Shown: one piece after another, positions 18,942 through 28,544 of the stretch
Numbering within the stretch: position 1 is the stretch's first letter
Layout of the letters: each line of letters begins with the position of its first letter
Program-made: the position numbers and the translations under genes
Source of the DNA: Turicibacter sp. TJ11
GTDB taxonomy: Bacteria; Bacillota_I; Bacilli_A; MOL361; Turicibacteraceae
Assembly: GCF_021497505.1 (NCBI RefSeq)
Contig: NZ_CP069349.1
Coordinates: 1,955,001-2,019,000, forward strand
Direction of reading: 5' to 3'
Length of the DNA stretch: 64,000 nucleotides
The notes under the pieces: model-generated
What the model saw: the letters and a program-made list of their open reading frames with translations, nothing else
Databases searched by the model: none
What the model was told of the DNA's origin: nothing

Positions 18942-19481
18942 TTATCCTTCTAAGTATTTACCTAAGAATGATGTAGCAATTTTAGCACTATTAACGTCTA
19001 ATTCATTAACTAATTCATCTTCTTCTGTTCCTACTACGATCACTGCACCTAAGCTATCTCCATTTGAAATGATTGGAATCATTACAAATGAACGCTCAGT
19101 TGTCTCACCGTCAACAATCTCTAAAACTTCTTTACCTTCAGCGATTTTTGATGTACGGCTTTCAATCATATCACTTAATGGACGACTGACACGACGATTT
19201 AGGTATTGTTTTTTAATATCCCCAGAAGCTGCAATAATATCTTCACGGTCTACAATTAAAATTCCTTTTTTAGTAGAAACTTGCATAGCATCAGCATATT
19301 GTTGAGCAAATGCAGAAATATCAGCGATTGGTGAGTATTTTTTTAATACAACCTCTCCTGATTGATTAACGAAAATTTCTAAAGAATCCCCTTCGCGAAT
19401 ACGCATCGTTCTACGAATTTCTTTTGGGATTACAACACGACCTAAGTCGTCAATACGACGAACAACTCCAGTAGCTTTCAT
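18942..19481 (-). CDS. spoVT: Stage V sporulation transcription regulator SpoVT
   Basis: Late forespore regulator that modulates sigma-G genes. The AbrB-type swapped-hairpin DNA-binding domain (MKATGVVRRIDDLGRVVIPK, residues 1-20, to about 50) is followed by a GAF-like C-terminal domain. The 179-residue length is that of SpoVT and about twice AbrB or Abh. The ATG at 19481 is chosen; an in-frame TTG three codons upstream is too close to the GAGG ribosome site. It follows mfd on the minus strand as in Bacillus subtilis. Confidence 0.95.
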   Translation of the reverse strand: MKATGVVRRIDDLGRVVIPKEIRRTMRIREGDSLEIFVNQSGEVVLKKYSPIADISAFAQQYADAMQVSTKKGILIVDREDIIAASGDIKKQYLNRRVSRPLSDMIESRTSKIAEGKEVLEIVDGETTERSFVMIPIISNGDSLGAVIVVGTEEDELVNELDVNSAKIATSFLGKYLEG

Positions 19482-19539
19482 CTTTCTCAAAACCTCACTT
19501 TCAAATTATCTAATATTAGTTTTTATTTTTTTTAATAAA

Positions 19540-22500
19540 TTATACCTTTTTTACATCTTTTTTGAATCTTTCAAAATTTTTAAATAACTCTAATGCATAC
19601 TCGAACCACTGTAATCTTTTAACAACTGGCAAATCAAAAATAATATTTATACAATTATCTTTATACGCTAGACGAATCATAGAACCTATTTTATGAACAG
19701 CTTCAAATAATTTCTGTCCATCAATATCTTGTGTAATATCTTCCTTTAATATGAATTCTATCGAATTGTTAGTCGATTTTGTTTTTTGTATGTATGATTC
19801 CGTAATATTTTTTAAAAAGGTCAGATCAATTAAATATTTAACATCGTCTGGAAAGTCTCCAAAACGATCAATTAATTCATCAATAATGTCATTATATTCT
19901 TCATCATTAGTTACTTTTTTAATCTTTTGATAAATTTCAATTTTAGTTGATTCATCACTGATATAAAAATCAGGTATGTACGCGTCAACCTTCGTTGGAA
20001 AGTCAAATTCTAACTTTGGTAATTCAAACGAAGCGACTTCAAAATCGCTACCTTCTCTCGCGTGAACGACTGCTTCACTTAACAATTGCGTATATAGATC
20101 AAGTCCAACTGTATCTATAAATCCGTATTGTTGTGCCCCTAACATATCTCCCGCTCCACGTATTGCTAAATCGCGCATGGCAATTTTAAATCCTGAACCA
20201 AGTTCTGTGAATTCTTTTATTGTCTGTAACCTTTTTTCAGCATTTTCAGTCAACACTTTATTTCGAGGATACATACAATAAGCGTACGCAATACGATCAC
20301 TTCGTCCAACACGACCTCTTAGCTGGTAAAGCTGTGATAGCCCGAGTCGATATGAATCAGAGATAATTAAGGTGTTCGCATTTGGTATATCAATCCCTGT
20401 TTCAATAATGGTTGTACAAACTAAGACATTAAATTTCTTTTCTTCAAAATCAGCCATCGTTTGTTCAAGCTGTTCTTTACTCATTTGTCCATGTGCATAT
20501 TCAACAACTGCATCTGGAACTAACTTTTGAATCTTTGCTGCTCTTTTCTCTATATCTGATACCCTATTGTATAAATAGAACACTTGTCCATCCCTAGCTA
20601 ATTCACGTTCAATTGCATCACGAATTACTCCATCATGTTCCTCAAGCACATAAGTCTGTACTGGATAGCGGTTCATCGGTGGAGTTTCAATCAGTGATAA
20701 ACTTCGAATACCAATCATCGACATTTGTAATGTTCTTGGAATTGGTGTTGCAGTAAGCGTTAAGACGTCAACTTCAGTTTTAAACTCTTTGATTTTCTCT
20801 TTATGTTCAACTCCGAAGCGTTGTTCTTCATCGATAATCAAAATTCCTAAATCATTAAAGACTACATCTTTCGATAAAATTCGATGCGTTCCGACAACGA
20901 TATTTATTTTACCATTTTTTATATTTGTTAGCAATTCCTGTTGTTCTTTTATTGACACATAACGATTAAGTAATCCAATTTTTACATCAAAATCCTTAAA
21001 ACGTGCCACAAATGACTCATAATGTTGCTTAGAAAGAATGGTTGTTGGCGCTAAGTAAGCCACTTGTTTTCCATCTTGAACTGCTTTAAAAGCTGCACGC
21101 ATAGCGACTTCTGTCTTTCCATACCCGACATCTCCAATTAGTAAACGATCCATTGGATGTGGTTGTTCCATATCTGCTTTAATTTCAGCAACTGCTTTCA
21201 ATTGATCTTCTGTTTCAACATAAGGAAAGGCATTTTCAAAAGCTTGTTGAGCGATAGTATCTTTAGAAAAAGCGTAACCTGGAAGATGTTCACGTTTGGC
21301 ATAAATTTTGATTAGCTTATCTGCAATGTCTTTAACCGTTTTCTTAACTTTAGCTTTTGTTTTTTCCCATTCAGATGTTCCTAGTTTATGAATTTTGGGT
21401 GTTGCGCCTTCTGATCCTACATACTTTTGAACCATCTCAATTTTATCAATAGGAACATATAACTTATCTCCACCACGATAAGCAATCATAATAAAATCTT
21501 TAAGGGCGCCATTTGTTTCTAATGTCTCAATTCCAATGTATTGTCCAATTCCGTGTTGGACATGAACAACATAATCTCCAATTTTAAGCTCATTATAGTC
21601 TTTAATTTTTTTACCTTCTTTAAAGTTACTTTTATATGATGTTGGTTTTTTACGTTTTGTATGAATTTCATAATCCGTATAAACAACGATGCGTGGATCA
21701 AGTAATTCAAATCCTAAAGGTAATCTTTCATAAATAAGATGAATAGACCCTTCTCGAACTTCTTCAACTGAAGTTGGAAACACAACAGTAATTCCTAGTT
21801 CCTCTAAATAATTAGCTAAGTTATTACGCGCTTCCATGCTTGATACAGCAACAAATACGGTGGTGTTATTTTCTTTTAACCGCTTACACTCTTTAGCGAA
21901 AAACTCAAGCTGACCATGAAACTCACTAACACTTTTAGTCATTAATTTAATATGCTCGGTTAGTTCTATATCTTTTAATGAACTGGTATGCTCTAACAAA
22001 AATAATTGTCGAGAAGCACTTATCTCTGTAATAGGACGATATAAATTTAAGTCAACAATTGTCTTTCCGCTTTCAATTGCACTTTCCTGCCAACTCAATG
22101 CGTCCTCATTCATATGTTCTTGATTTTCTAAAATACGATTATAATCTATATAAATAACGAGTGGATCATCCAAATATGATAACAGTGTGTTTGGCTCATC
22201 ATATAAGAGCGAGATGTACTTATGCATAATCTCTAAGTCTTGATGATTTTTAATTTTTTCGATATCTTGATAGATTTTAGCGTAAAGCTCTTCTCGAGTT
22301 TCATCATCTAATAAATGAACTGTTCGAGATAAACGCTCCTTAATTCTTTTTTCAAATAGATTAACTTGCTCCTCTGAATACACCAACTCAAATGTAGGAG
22401 AGATTATAAATGAATCAACCTTATTAATGGAACGTTGGGTATCCGGTGAAAAGTATCGAATCGTATCAATTTCATCGTCGAAAAATTCAATTCGTAATGG

Positions 22501-23070
22501 ATTTTCTTCTGTCATCGGAAAAATATCTAAAATTCCCCCACGAACACTAAATTCGCCCATTTGCTCTACCATTCGAACTGATTGATACCCTAACTCAACT
22601 AACTTTCGTTTTAATTCTTCGAGTTCATAAATACTGCCAACTTCAATTTTAATATCTGCCTGTTTGAAAATTTCTTTTGGTGTTAAAAATCTTGTAGCAC
22701 CGGCAACATGTGTAATAACGATTTGATTTGGATTATTAATAATTGATGTCAGTGTACTCATTCGCTCTGTTCGTAATTCCGAACTAGATGCTAACATTTC
22801 AGCCGTAATAAATTCATCCATCGGAAAAAGACGAATGAACTGATCGTCCATCAAATCAATTAATTGATCATATAATCGTTGAGCATGATATAAATTTTGC
22901 ATCATAATGATGATTGGTCTTTGTTGATTTTCAAACATCATTTGAAATAGTGGGGCATAAAAAGATGTTCTAACCCCACTTAATAAAACATTTTGATTTT
23001 CCTTCATTAATGCTGTCATCAAAGTTTGAAGCTGTTCAGACTTTGAAATATACTTATTCATTACGTTCAT
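19540..23070 (-). CDS. mfd: Transcription-repair coupling factor
   Basis: Removes RNA polymerase stalled at DNA lesions and recruits UvrA. 1176 residues. The N-terminal UvrB-like domains carry SSELRTERMSTL and GEFSVRGGILDIFP. The RNA-polymerase interaction domain (KIGDYVVHVQHGIGQY) is near residues 490-510. The RecG-like translocase has Walker A GDVGYGKTEVAMRAAF near 643, IIDEEQRFGV near 743, LTATPIPRTLQMS and QLRGRVGRSDR. The TRCF C-terminal domain is last. GGCGGGTG precedes the first ATG. Lies 26 bases after pth. Confidence 0.98.
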   Translation of the reverse strand: MNVMNKYISKSEQLQTLMTALMKENQNVLLSGVRTSFYAPLFQMMFENQQRPIIIMMQNLYHAQRLYDQLIDLMDDQFIRLFPMDEFITAEMLASSSELRTERMSTLTSIINNPNQIVITHVAGATRFLTPKEIFKQADIKIEVGSIYELEELKRKLVELGYQSVRMVEQMGEFSVRGGILDIFPMTEENPLRIEFFDDEIDTIRYFSPDTQRSINKVDSFIISPTFELVYSEEQVNLFEKRIKERLSRTVHLLDDETREELYAKIYQDIEKIKNHQDLEIMHKYISLLYDEPNTLLSYLDDPLVIYIDYNRILENQEHMNEDALSWQESAIESGKTIVDLNLYRPITEISASRQLFLLEHTSSLKDIELTEHIKLMTKSVSEFHGQLEFFAKECKRLKENNTTVFVAVSSMEARNNLANYLEELGITVVFPTSVEEVREGSIHLIYERLPLGFELLDPRIVVYTDYEIHTKRKKPTSYKSNFKEGKKIKDYNELKIGDYVVHVQHGIGQYIGIETLETNGALKDFIMIAYRGGDKLYVPIDKIEMVQKYVGSEGATPKIHKLGTSEWEKTKAKVKKTVKDIADKLIKIYAKREHLPGYAFSKDTIAQQAFENAFPYVETEDQLKAVAEIKADMEQPHPMDRLLIGDVGYGKTEVAMRAAFKAVQDGKQVAYLAPTTILSKQHYESFVARFKDFDVKIGLLNRYVSIKEQQELLTNIKNGKINIVVGTHRILSKDVVFNDLGILIIDEEQRFGVEHKEKIKEFKTEVDVLTLTATPIPRTLQMSMIGIRSLSLIETPPMNRYPVQTYVLEEHDGVIRDAIERELARDGQVFYLYNRVSDIEKRAAKIQKLVPDAVVEYAHGQMSKEQLEQTMADFEEKKFNVLVCTTIIETGIDIPNANTLIISDSYRLGLSQLYQLRGRVGRSDRIAYAYCMYPRNKVLTENAEKRLQTIKEFTELGSGFKIAMRDLAIRGAGDMLGAQQYGFIDTVGLDLYTQLLSEAVVHAREGSDFEVASFELPKLEFDFPTKVDAYIPDFYISDESTKIEIYQKIKKVTNDEEYNDIIDELIDRFGDFPDDVKYLIDLTFLKNITESYIQKTKSTNNSIEFILKEDITQDIDGQKLFEAVHKIGSMIRLAYKDNCINIIFDLPVVKRLQWFEYALELFKNFERFKKDVKKV

Positions 23071-23096
23071 TCAAACACCCGCCTTCTAACATCAAC

Positions 23097-23657
23097 CTAT
23101 TTACTATATTCTGTCATTACTTTATTAAAAGATTCAGTCAGTGCCATTTCACATGCTTTAACTGATAAATCAATCGCTTGATTAACAAGTGCTAACTCCT
23201 CTTCTGTAAACTTTCCTAACACGTAATCAACAACTGGAATTTTTGGATGTCGATCAATTCCAACACGAATACGTTTAAATTCTTGAGTTTTAACATGTGA
23301 GATTAATGATTTAATTCCATTATGGCCTCCCGCACTTCCTTTTAAACGCATGCGAATTTTTCCGTGTGGTAAATCTAAGTCGTCATAAATAACCACTAAA
23401 TCGTCAATATCAACATCATAAAAATCCATCACTGCACGTACAGATTCTCCAGATAAGTTCATGAAAGTCGTTGGCTTAAGTAAGATTACTTTTTCACCTT
23501 TAACAACACCACGTCCAATTTCTCCTTTAAACTTCTTTTCCTCAGATAATTCAATATTCCAAGCTTTACTAAGCTTATCAATCACCATAAATCCTGCATT
23601 ATGGCGTGTTCTTTCATATTTTGAACCTGGATTTCCAAGACCTACAAACAATTTCAT
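23097..23657 (-). CDS. pth: Peptidyl-tRNA hydrolase
   Basis: Cleaves peptidyl-tRNA released during translation. [23 protein letters not shown] contains the signature Asn and catalytic His (H19); it is quoted here in part as LGNPG and [28 protein letters not shown] (catalytic Asp) and [11 protein letters not shown] are intact. 186 residues, the usual size. GAGGTG precedes the start. Equivalent to spoVC of Bacillus. Between it and prs lie about 246 bases holding only the prs terminator. Confidence 0.98.
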   Translation of the reverse strand: MKLFVGLGNPGSKYERTRHNAGFMVIDKLSKAWNIELSEEKKFKGEIGRGVVKGEKVILLKPTTFMNLSGESVRAVMDFYDVDIDDLVVIYDDLDLPHGKIRMRLKGSAGGHNGIKSLISHVKTQEFKRIRVGIDRHPKIPVVDYVLGKFTEEELALVNQAIDLSVKACEMALTESFNKVMTEYSK

Positions 23658-23856
23658 AAAAATTCACCTCATTTAGTGTTTAAATAACATCTTTTATTTT
23701 ACAGTAAACATATATGTTTTACCAATATTTCTTCTATTTACAAATTCTAAGAGAGTTGATCTTTAATCATTGAACTCTAATAAAAATAGTATTAAAAAGT
23801 TAGTAATTATCCGTTAAAAAATTGTATCCCTTCGTTTGAGTTCATCACTTAATAAT

Positions 23857-23889
23857 AAAAAGCGATACTAAGTTTAGTATCGCTTTTTT
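23857..23889 (-). terminator. prs terminator
   Basis: AAAAAGCGATACTAA/TTAGTATCGCTTTTT stem directly after the prs stop. Confidence 0.88.
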
Positions 23890-23903
23890 ACCTTTAAAAA
23901 TGA

Positions 23904-24878
23904 TTAGAAATTGTATAAATCACGATTATAAACGAATAAATCCGAAACTGGTTCGTCATTTAAGATATGTAAAATACCTTCTGCTAATAAATCACCAACT
24001 GATAATTGTGTAATTTTAGAGCTTCGTTTTTCTTCTGGCAGATTAATTGTGTTTGTTGTAACTAATTCTTTAATAGCTGAGTTTTCAATACGTTCAACTG
24101 CAGGTCCTGAAAGAATTGGATGTGTACATGCAGCGTATACTGATAAAGCTCCGCGTTCTTTTAATGCATTTGCAGCAATTTGGATTGTTCCTGCTGTATC
24201 AATCATGTCATCGATGATGATGGCATGTTTTCCTTCAACTTCACCGATTAATCCCATAACCTCTGCAACGTTTGGTTTTGGACGACGTTTATCGATGATA
24301 GCGATAGGTGCATCTAAGTATTCCGCTAATACACGAGCACGTGTTGCACCACCGTGATCTGGTGATACGACTACAATGTCTTTTAAGTCTTTATCGATGA
24401 AGTATTTTGCGATGATTGGCATTGCACGGAAATCATCGATTGGAATATCAAAGAATCCTTGAATTTGTGTTGCGTGTAAATCCATTGTCATAACGCGCGT
24501 TGCTCCCGCTGCCTCAATTAAGTTAGCAACTAATTTAGCTGTAATTGGTTGACGAGCTTTTGCTTTACGATCTTGACGTGAATAACCATAATACGGCATG
24601 ATCACATTAATTGTTTTTGCAGATGCACGTTTTAAAGCATCGATCATAACTAAAAGTTCCATTAAATTTTCATTAACTGGGCTATGTGTTGGTTGAACCA
24701 CAAATACGTGATGCCCACGAACAGTTTCATTAATGTTAACTTGTACTTCTCCGTCAGCAAATCGGTTAACTGTTAAATCAGATAATGGGACTCCAATTCG
24801 ATCTGCAATTTCTTGTGCTAATTCGCGATTAGCATTTAAACTAAAAATTTTAAACTTCTTACGATTAATTTCTGCCAT
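23904..24878 (-). CDS. prs: Ribose-phosphate pyrophosphokinase
   Basis: Makes PRPP from ribose 5-phosphate and ATP, feeding PurF and other nucleotide routes. It has [28 protein letters not shown] (ATP/flexible loop), [28 protein letters not shown] and the PRPP loop [11 protein letters not shown]. 324 residues. AGGAGG lies 10 bases before the ATG. A consensus-like promoter sits in the 116-base gap to glmU, so prs need not depend on glmU transcription. Confidence 0.98.
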   Translation of the reverse strand: MAEINRKKFKIFSLNANRELAQEIADRIGVPLSDLTVNRFADGEVQVNINETVRGHHVFVVQPTHSPVNENLMELLVMIDALKRASAKTINVIMPYYGYSRQDRKAKARQPITAKLVANLIEAAGATRVMTMDLHATQIQGFFDIPIDDFRAMPIIAKYFIDKDLKDIVVVSPDHGGATRARVLAEYLDAPIAIIDKRRPKPNVAEVMGLIGEVEGKHAIIIDDMIDTAGTIQIAANALKERGALSVYAACTHPILSGPAVERIENSAIKELVTTNTINLPEEKRSSKITQLSVGDLLAEGILHILNDEPVSDLFVYNRDLYNF

Positions 24879-24917
24879 GATGATTTAACCTCCTAGAATA
24901 AACACACTTCAGACAGT

Positions 24918-24946
24918 ATTTTACACAATTTCTTATTTTTTTTCAA
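24918..24946 (-). promoter_or_regulatory. prs promoter
   Basis: Minus-strand TTGAAA, 17-base spacer, TAAAAT, about 40 bases before the prs start. Confidence 0.65.
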
Positions 24947-24994
24947 TTCTTTCAAGTTATGTTTAATCAAATATTACCATTTAACCGTTATTAA

Positions 24995-26365
24995 TTATAA
25001 TTTTTCACGAAGAACTTTAGCATAGCCTTCTTTATTTACTTGTTTTGGACGTGCAATAGCTAATGCATCTTCAGGAACATTTTCTGTAATGGTTGACCCT
25101 GCAGCTAAATAAGTATTTGGTTCAATAGTCACTGGTGCAACTAAATTCACATTGCATCCAACCATGGTATTCGCACCAATTATTGTCTTATGTTTATTTT
25201 TCCCATCATAATTGACAGTAATTGATCCACATCCCATATTTACATTTTCACCAAGTTCAGCATCTCCAATATAACTTAAGTGTGCTGATTTAGCTCCATC
25301 TTTAAACACAGATTTTTTAATTTCAACGAAATTACCAATACGAGCTTTATTTCCAATTTCAGCATGCATACGAATATGTGCGAATGGTCCAACTGTTGTA
25401 AACGAACCAATCGTTGAATCTGAAATAACAGATGCATTAACGGTAGTATGTGCACCAATTGTTGAATTGATAATTTGAGAATTTGCTCCAATAACAACAT
25501 GATTTTCGATAACAGACTGACCTGTAATCATTGTTCCCGGATAAATAATAACATCTTGTCCAATTTGAACATCTGTTCCAATATACGTCGCTTCTGGATT
25601 AATAATCGTTACACCATTGCGCATATGGAATTCATTAATACGTTTGCGAAGAACTTTTTCCGCATAAGCTAATTGAACACGATCGTTGACACCTAACGTT
25701 TCTTCAAAATCTTCGTTCACATAAGCGACTACCTTTAATCCCATGTCACGAATAATACCAACTAAATCTGTTAAATAGTATTCCCCTTGTGAGTTATTAT
25801 TTGTAATCTTTGTTAAAGCTTCAAATAATACTTTATTATCATAGCAACAAACACCAGTATTAATTTCTTTTACTAATAATTCGCCTGCGTTTGCATCTTT
25901 TTGTTCGACAATTTTTAATACATTTCCTAATTCGTCACGAATAATACGTCCGTATCCTGTCGGATTATCAGTACAAGCTGTTAAAATGGTAATCGCAGCT
26001 TCTTGTGATTGATGATAATCAAATAAATTAGCAATCGTCTGTTCTGTTAAAAGTGGGACATCTCCGTAAGTCACGATCGTTACCCCATCTAATCCTTCTA
26101 ATAAATCCTTTGTCATCATAACAGCATGACCTGTTCCTAATTGTTCTGTTTGCATTGCATACTCTACGCGATCTTTTAACTCTGCTTGAACCGATTCAGC
26201 TTCATAACCAATAACGGTCACGATTTTATCGACTCCGATTTTTTCTAAATTAGTTACCGCATGATCAACCATTGATTTACCTAATACTTGATGTAATACT
26301 TTATGTAAACTCGATTTCATTCGAGTTCCTTTCCCAGCCGCTAGTACAACCGCATATTTGTTCAT
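24995..26365 (-). CDS. glmU: Bifunctional UDP-GlcNAc pyrophosphorylase / GlcN-1-P acetyltransferase
   Basis: Last two steps of UDP-GlcNAc synthesis for peptidoglycan. The N-terminal uridylyltransferase has VVLAAGKGTRMKSSLHKVLH and TYGDVPLL. The C-terminal half is a left-handed beta-helix of hexapeptide repeats (from about residue 250), with GNFVEIKKS, HLSYIGDAELG and NYDGKNKHKT forming the acetyl-CoA/sugar site. 456 residues. GGAGGG precedes the ATG and an extended -10 (TGTGCTATACT) lies upstream. The glmU-prs-pth order matches Bacillus. Confidence 0.98.
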   Translation of the reverse strand: MNKYAVVLAAGKGTRMKSSLHKVLHQVLGKSMVDHAVTNLEKIGVDKIVTVIGYEAESVQAELKDRVEYAMQTEQLGTGHAVMMTKDLLEGLDGVTIVTYGDVPLLTEQTIANLFDYHQSQEAAITILTACTDNPTGYGRIIRDELGNVLKIVEQKDANAGELLVKEINTGVCCYDNKVLFEALTKITNNNSQGEYYLTDLVGIIRDMGLKVVAYVNEDFEETLGVNDRVQLAYAEKVLRKRINEFHMRNGVTIINPEATYIGTDVQIGQDVIIYPGTMITGQSVIENHVVIGANSQIINSTIGAHTTVNASVISDSTIGSFTTVGPFAHIRMHAEIGNKARIGNFVEIKKSVFKDGAKSAHLSYIGDAELGENVNMGCGSITVNYDGKNKHKTIIGANTMVGCNVNLVAPVTIEPNTYLAAGSTITENVPEDALAIARPKQVNKEGYAKVLREKL

Positions 26366-26660
26366 TACAATCCCTCCGTTAAATTGTCTTATTTCTTTTA
26401 GTATAGCACACTTAATCCTATCAAATTAATCTTTTATCTTTATTCATTGAAAATTTGGATAATTTTATTTTTTATATATATAAGTCCAGATAAGTTTTTC
26501 CTATCGGAAAACTTTTAGCTGGACTATAGTCTGCCTCAGTATTAAAGTAATCGTTCAACTAAGACTGACATATAATAATGAAATACATTTCTGTTTTTAT
26601 ATAGAAGTAGAACTCTTTTTATTCGTTACTCATCCCTTTTTATCAAGCTATTTTACAACA
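26366..26660. other. Spacer upstream of glmU with a long hairpin
   Basis: No gene is visible in the 425 bases between spoVG and glmU. Apart from the glmU promoter and the spoVG terminator, it holds a two-part hairpin at 26483-26525: AGTCCAG/CTGGACT outside, AAGTTTTTCC/GGAAAACTT inside, TATC loop. The sequence after it is TATATATATA on the minus strand, not a T tract. Role unknown. Confidence 0.45.
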
Positions 26661-26692
26661 AAAAAGCTATAATCAAATGATTATAGCTTTTT
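26661..26692 (-). terminator. Terminator downstream of spoVG
   Basis: AAAAAGCTATAATCA/TGATTATAGCTTTTT stem with a 2-3 base loop; about 100 bases beyond the spoVG stop. Confidence 0.8.
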
Positions 26693-26791
26693 AACTGATG
26701 CTTGATCGTGAAGTTTATTATATGATTTATCAAAGATTTAATCTCTTATCATCAATGTTTAGTTAATATAAACTTCCCCCAGTTTAAATCA

Positions 26792-27046
26792 TTATTCTGC
26801 TTCTTCGTATGCTTTGATAACAAAGTCTTCTAGTTCTTTGCGTGTATCATGATTAATTGGATGCGCAATATCTTTAAATTCTCCTGTTGAAGTTTTACGA
26901 CTTGGCATTGCCACGAATAAGTGTTCGTCCCCTTGAATTACACGTAAATCATGAATAACAAAACAATCATCTAAAGTAATAGATGCAATAGCTTTCATTC
27001 TGTTGTCTGTCTCTACCTTGCGAATTCTTACATCTGTAATATTCAT
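26792..27046 (-). CDS. spoVG: Septation/sporulation regulator SpoVG
   Basis: Small nucleic-acid-binding regulator that affects septation and many virulence or sporulation genes in Firmicutes. [19 protein letters not shown] opens the protein, followed by [12 protein letters not shown] and [20 protein letters not shown], the conserved core. 84 residues, matching the family. The start is fixed by TTAGGAGGATG before the ATG at 27046; an open frame continuing 42 codons upstream lacks such a site and enters the promoter region. Lies between ispE and glmU as in Bacillus, but without purR and yabJ. Confidence 0.96.
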   Translation of the reverse strand: MNITDVRIRKVETDNRMKAIASITLDDCFVIHDLRVIQGDEHLFVAMPSRKTSTGEFKDIAHPINHDTRKELEDFVIKAYEEAE

Positions 27047-27203
27047 TCTTCTCATCCTCCTAAGTCGTCCTGGTACGATATTAACTATACCATGATATGT
27101 AAGCACTTTTATGTCTTTTTTGTGTTCCCTGTCATTTTTTACAATTATATACAATTTTTTGTTAAAATTCAAGAGAATTATTCGGATTACTAAATTTAAT
27201 TAT

Positions 27204-27239
27204 AAAAAAAATATCTTAATCATTTTGTGATTAAGATAC
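27204..27239 (-). terminator. ispE terminator
   Basis: GTATCTTAATCA/TGATTAAGATAT stem followed on the minus strand by a run of T. Confidence 0.88.
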
Positions 27240-27248
27240 TTTTACTTA

Positions 27249-28103
27249 TTAGCCAATTAATCGAACAGCATGTACTTCGTGATCTCTAAAACATCCATTA
27301 ATACTATTAATAATTCGCCTTAGCTTATATTCTTTACGAACAAGTGCAAAAACAGTTGGACCACTTCCACTCATTAATACAGCATCTGCCCCAAATTGAA
27401 CTAGCTTATTTTTAATTTCAGCTACAACAGGATAACGTTGTAACGTGACTTCTTCTAATGAGTTTCCTAGTCGCTGACAAACTCCTTGATAATCTTTTTC
27501 ATTGATACACTGTAACATACCCTCAATATCTAAATGCTCAACCTTGCTAGCATCTAAGGCTTCGTAAATTTCTTTCGTTGACACACCAATACGTGGTTTA
27601 ATTAAAATGACCCAACATTTTGGGGGAGATGGAATCGGTTGAATGATTTCCCCACGACCTGTTGCTAAGGCTGTCCCACCATATACACAAAATGGTATAT
27701 CTGATCCTAACTTTGCCCCTAGTTCAGCTAGTTCATCAGTTGTACAATCAACTTGCCAAAGTTCTTTTAATGCTTTTAACGTCGCAGCAGCATTACTACT
27801 TCCACCTGCTAATCCCGCTGCCACGGGAATTTTCTTTTTAATATAGATTTCGACTCCTTTATCTATATTAAAATGTTCCTTAAATAATTGAGCCGCTTGA
27901 TAAGCTAAATTCTTTTCATTCAGTGGCATCGTAAACTCATTAGATTTAATAACGATTTTATTGGTTTCAAGGGGAGTGACTGTAATGTAGTCTGCTAAAT
28001 CAACAGTTGTCATAATCATTTCAACTTCATGATAATTGTCTTTACGTTTATAAAGCGTATCTAATGCTAAATTTATTTTTGCTGGAGCTTTAATTGTTAC
28101 CAT
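27249..28103 (-). CDS. ispE: 4-diphosphocytidyl-2-C-methylerythritol kinase
   Basis: Phosphorylates CDP-ME in the MEP pathway of isoprenoid synthesis. GHMP-kinase fold: KAPAKINLALDTLYKRKDNYH at the N-terminus carries the catalytic Lys and Asp region, PVAAGLAGGSSNAAAT (about residues 91-106) is the ATP loop, and MSGSGPTVFAL near 255 is the C-terminal motif. 284 residues from the ATG at 28103, which has GGAGG eight bases upstream; an ATG two codons earlier is one base from that site. Implies use of the MEP rather than the mevalonate route. Confidence 0.96.
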   Translation of the reverse strand: MVTIKAPAKINLALDTLYKRKDNYHEVEMIMTTVDLADYITVTPLETNKIVIKSNEFTMPLNEKNLAYQAAQLFKEHFNIDKGVEIYIKKKIPVAAGLAGGSSNAAATLKALKELWQVDCTTDELAELGAKLGSDIPFCVYGGTALATGRGEIIQPIPSPPKCWVILIKPRIGVSTKEIYEALDASKVEHLDIEGMLQCINEKDYQGVCQRLGNSLEEVTLQRYPVVAEIKNKLVQFGADAVLMSGSGPTVFALVRKEYKLRRIINSINGCFRDHEVHAVRLIG

Positions 28104-28160
28104 AGCCATTCCTCCAATCGGTATGACTTTATTTTATCATATGACCCTGTTTTATTATAC

Positions 28161-28195
28161 AAAAAAAGTAGTAAACAATGTCGACTACTTTTTTT
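28161..28195 (-). terminator. veg terminator
   Basis: AAAAAAAGTAGT/ACTACTTTTTTT stem with an 11-base loop after the veg stop. Confidence 0.85.
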
Positions 28196-28199
28196 AATA

Positions 28200-28433
28200 T
28201 TAATTAAACTTTAATTCAACTGATCCCGTTAAAACATCAATATAGCTATAAGAAACACGATCCACTGAGTCGCGTTCACTATCTAAATCAATTACAAAAA
28301 TAGAAGGATACGTATTCGATAAAACTCCCGTATGCTCAACCACACGGTTACGACTTTCATAAGCAGTAAGCTTCACTTCCTTACCCACTTGTTCACTCAA
28401 CTCTTGACGAATAGTTACGATATTATTAGCCAA
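28200..28433 (-). CDS. veg: Veg protein (biofilm-associated regulator family)
   Basis: Small conserved Firmicute protein; in Bacillus it is highly transcribed and stimulates biofilm formation by interfering with SinR. The sequence has VTIRQELSEQVGKEVKLTAY and NRVVEHTGVL, the recognisable core, with an SH3-like beta content expected. 77 residues, slightly shorter than the Bacillus protein at its C-terminus. Located between yabG and ispE as in Bacillus, but sspF, normally next door, is absent. Confidence 0.93.
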   Translation of the reverse strand: MANNIVTIRQELSEQVGKEVKLTAYESRNRVVEHTGVLSNTYPSIFVIDLDSERDSVDRVSYSYIDVLTGSVELKFN

Positions 28434-28544
28434 AACATCACGCCCTTTCTATTATAAAGCATACCATAAAAAGCATTTTTTTTCAATATTATTATGTGTT
28501 AAACACTTGAAATTATGTACTAACAATGATAAAATTAAATATTT

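Noticed and set aside
24049-24357. 102-codon plus-strand frame opposite prs
   Set aside because: Shadow of a conserved gene; no ribosome site, and prs codons explain it.
26569-26577. Plus-strand CATATAATA resembling a sigma-K -10
   Set aside because: No AC at the -35 position and the only following ATG frame stops after eight codons.
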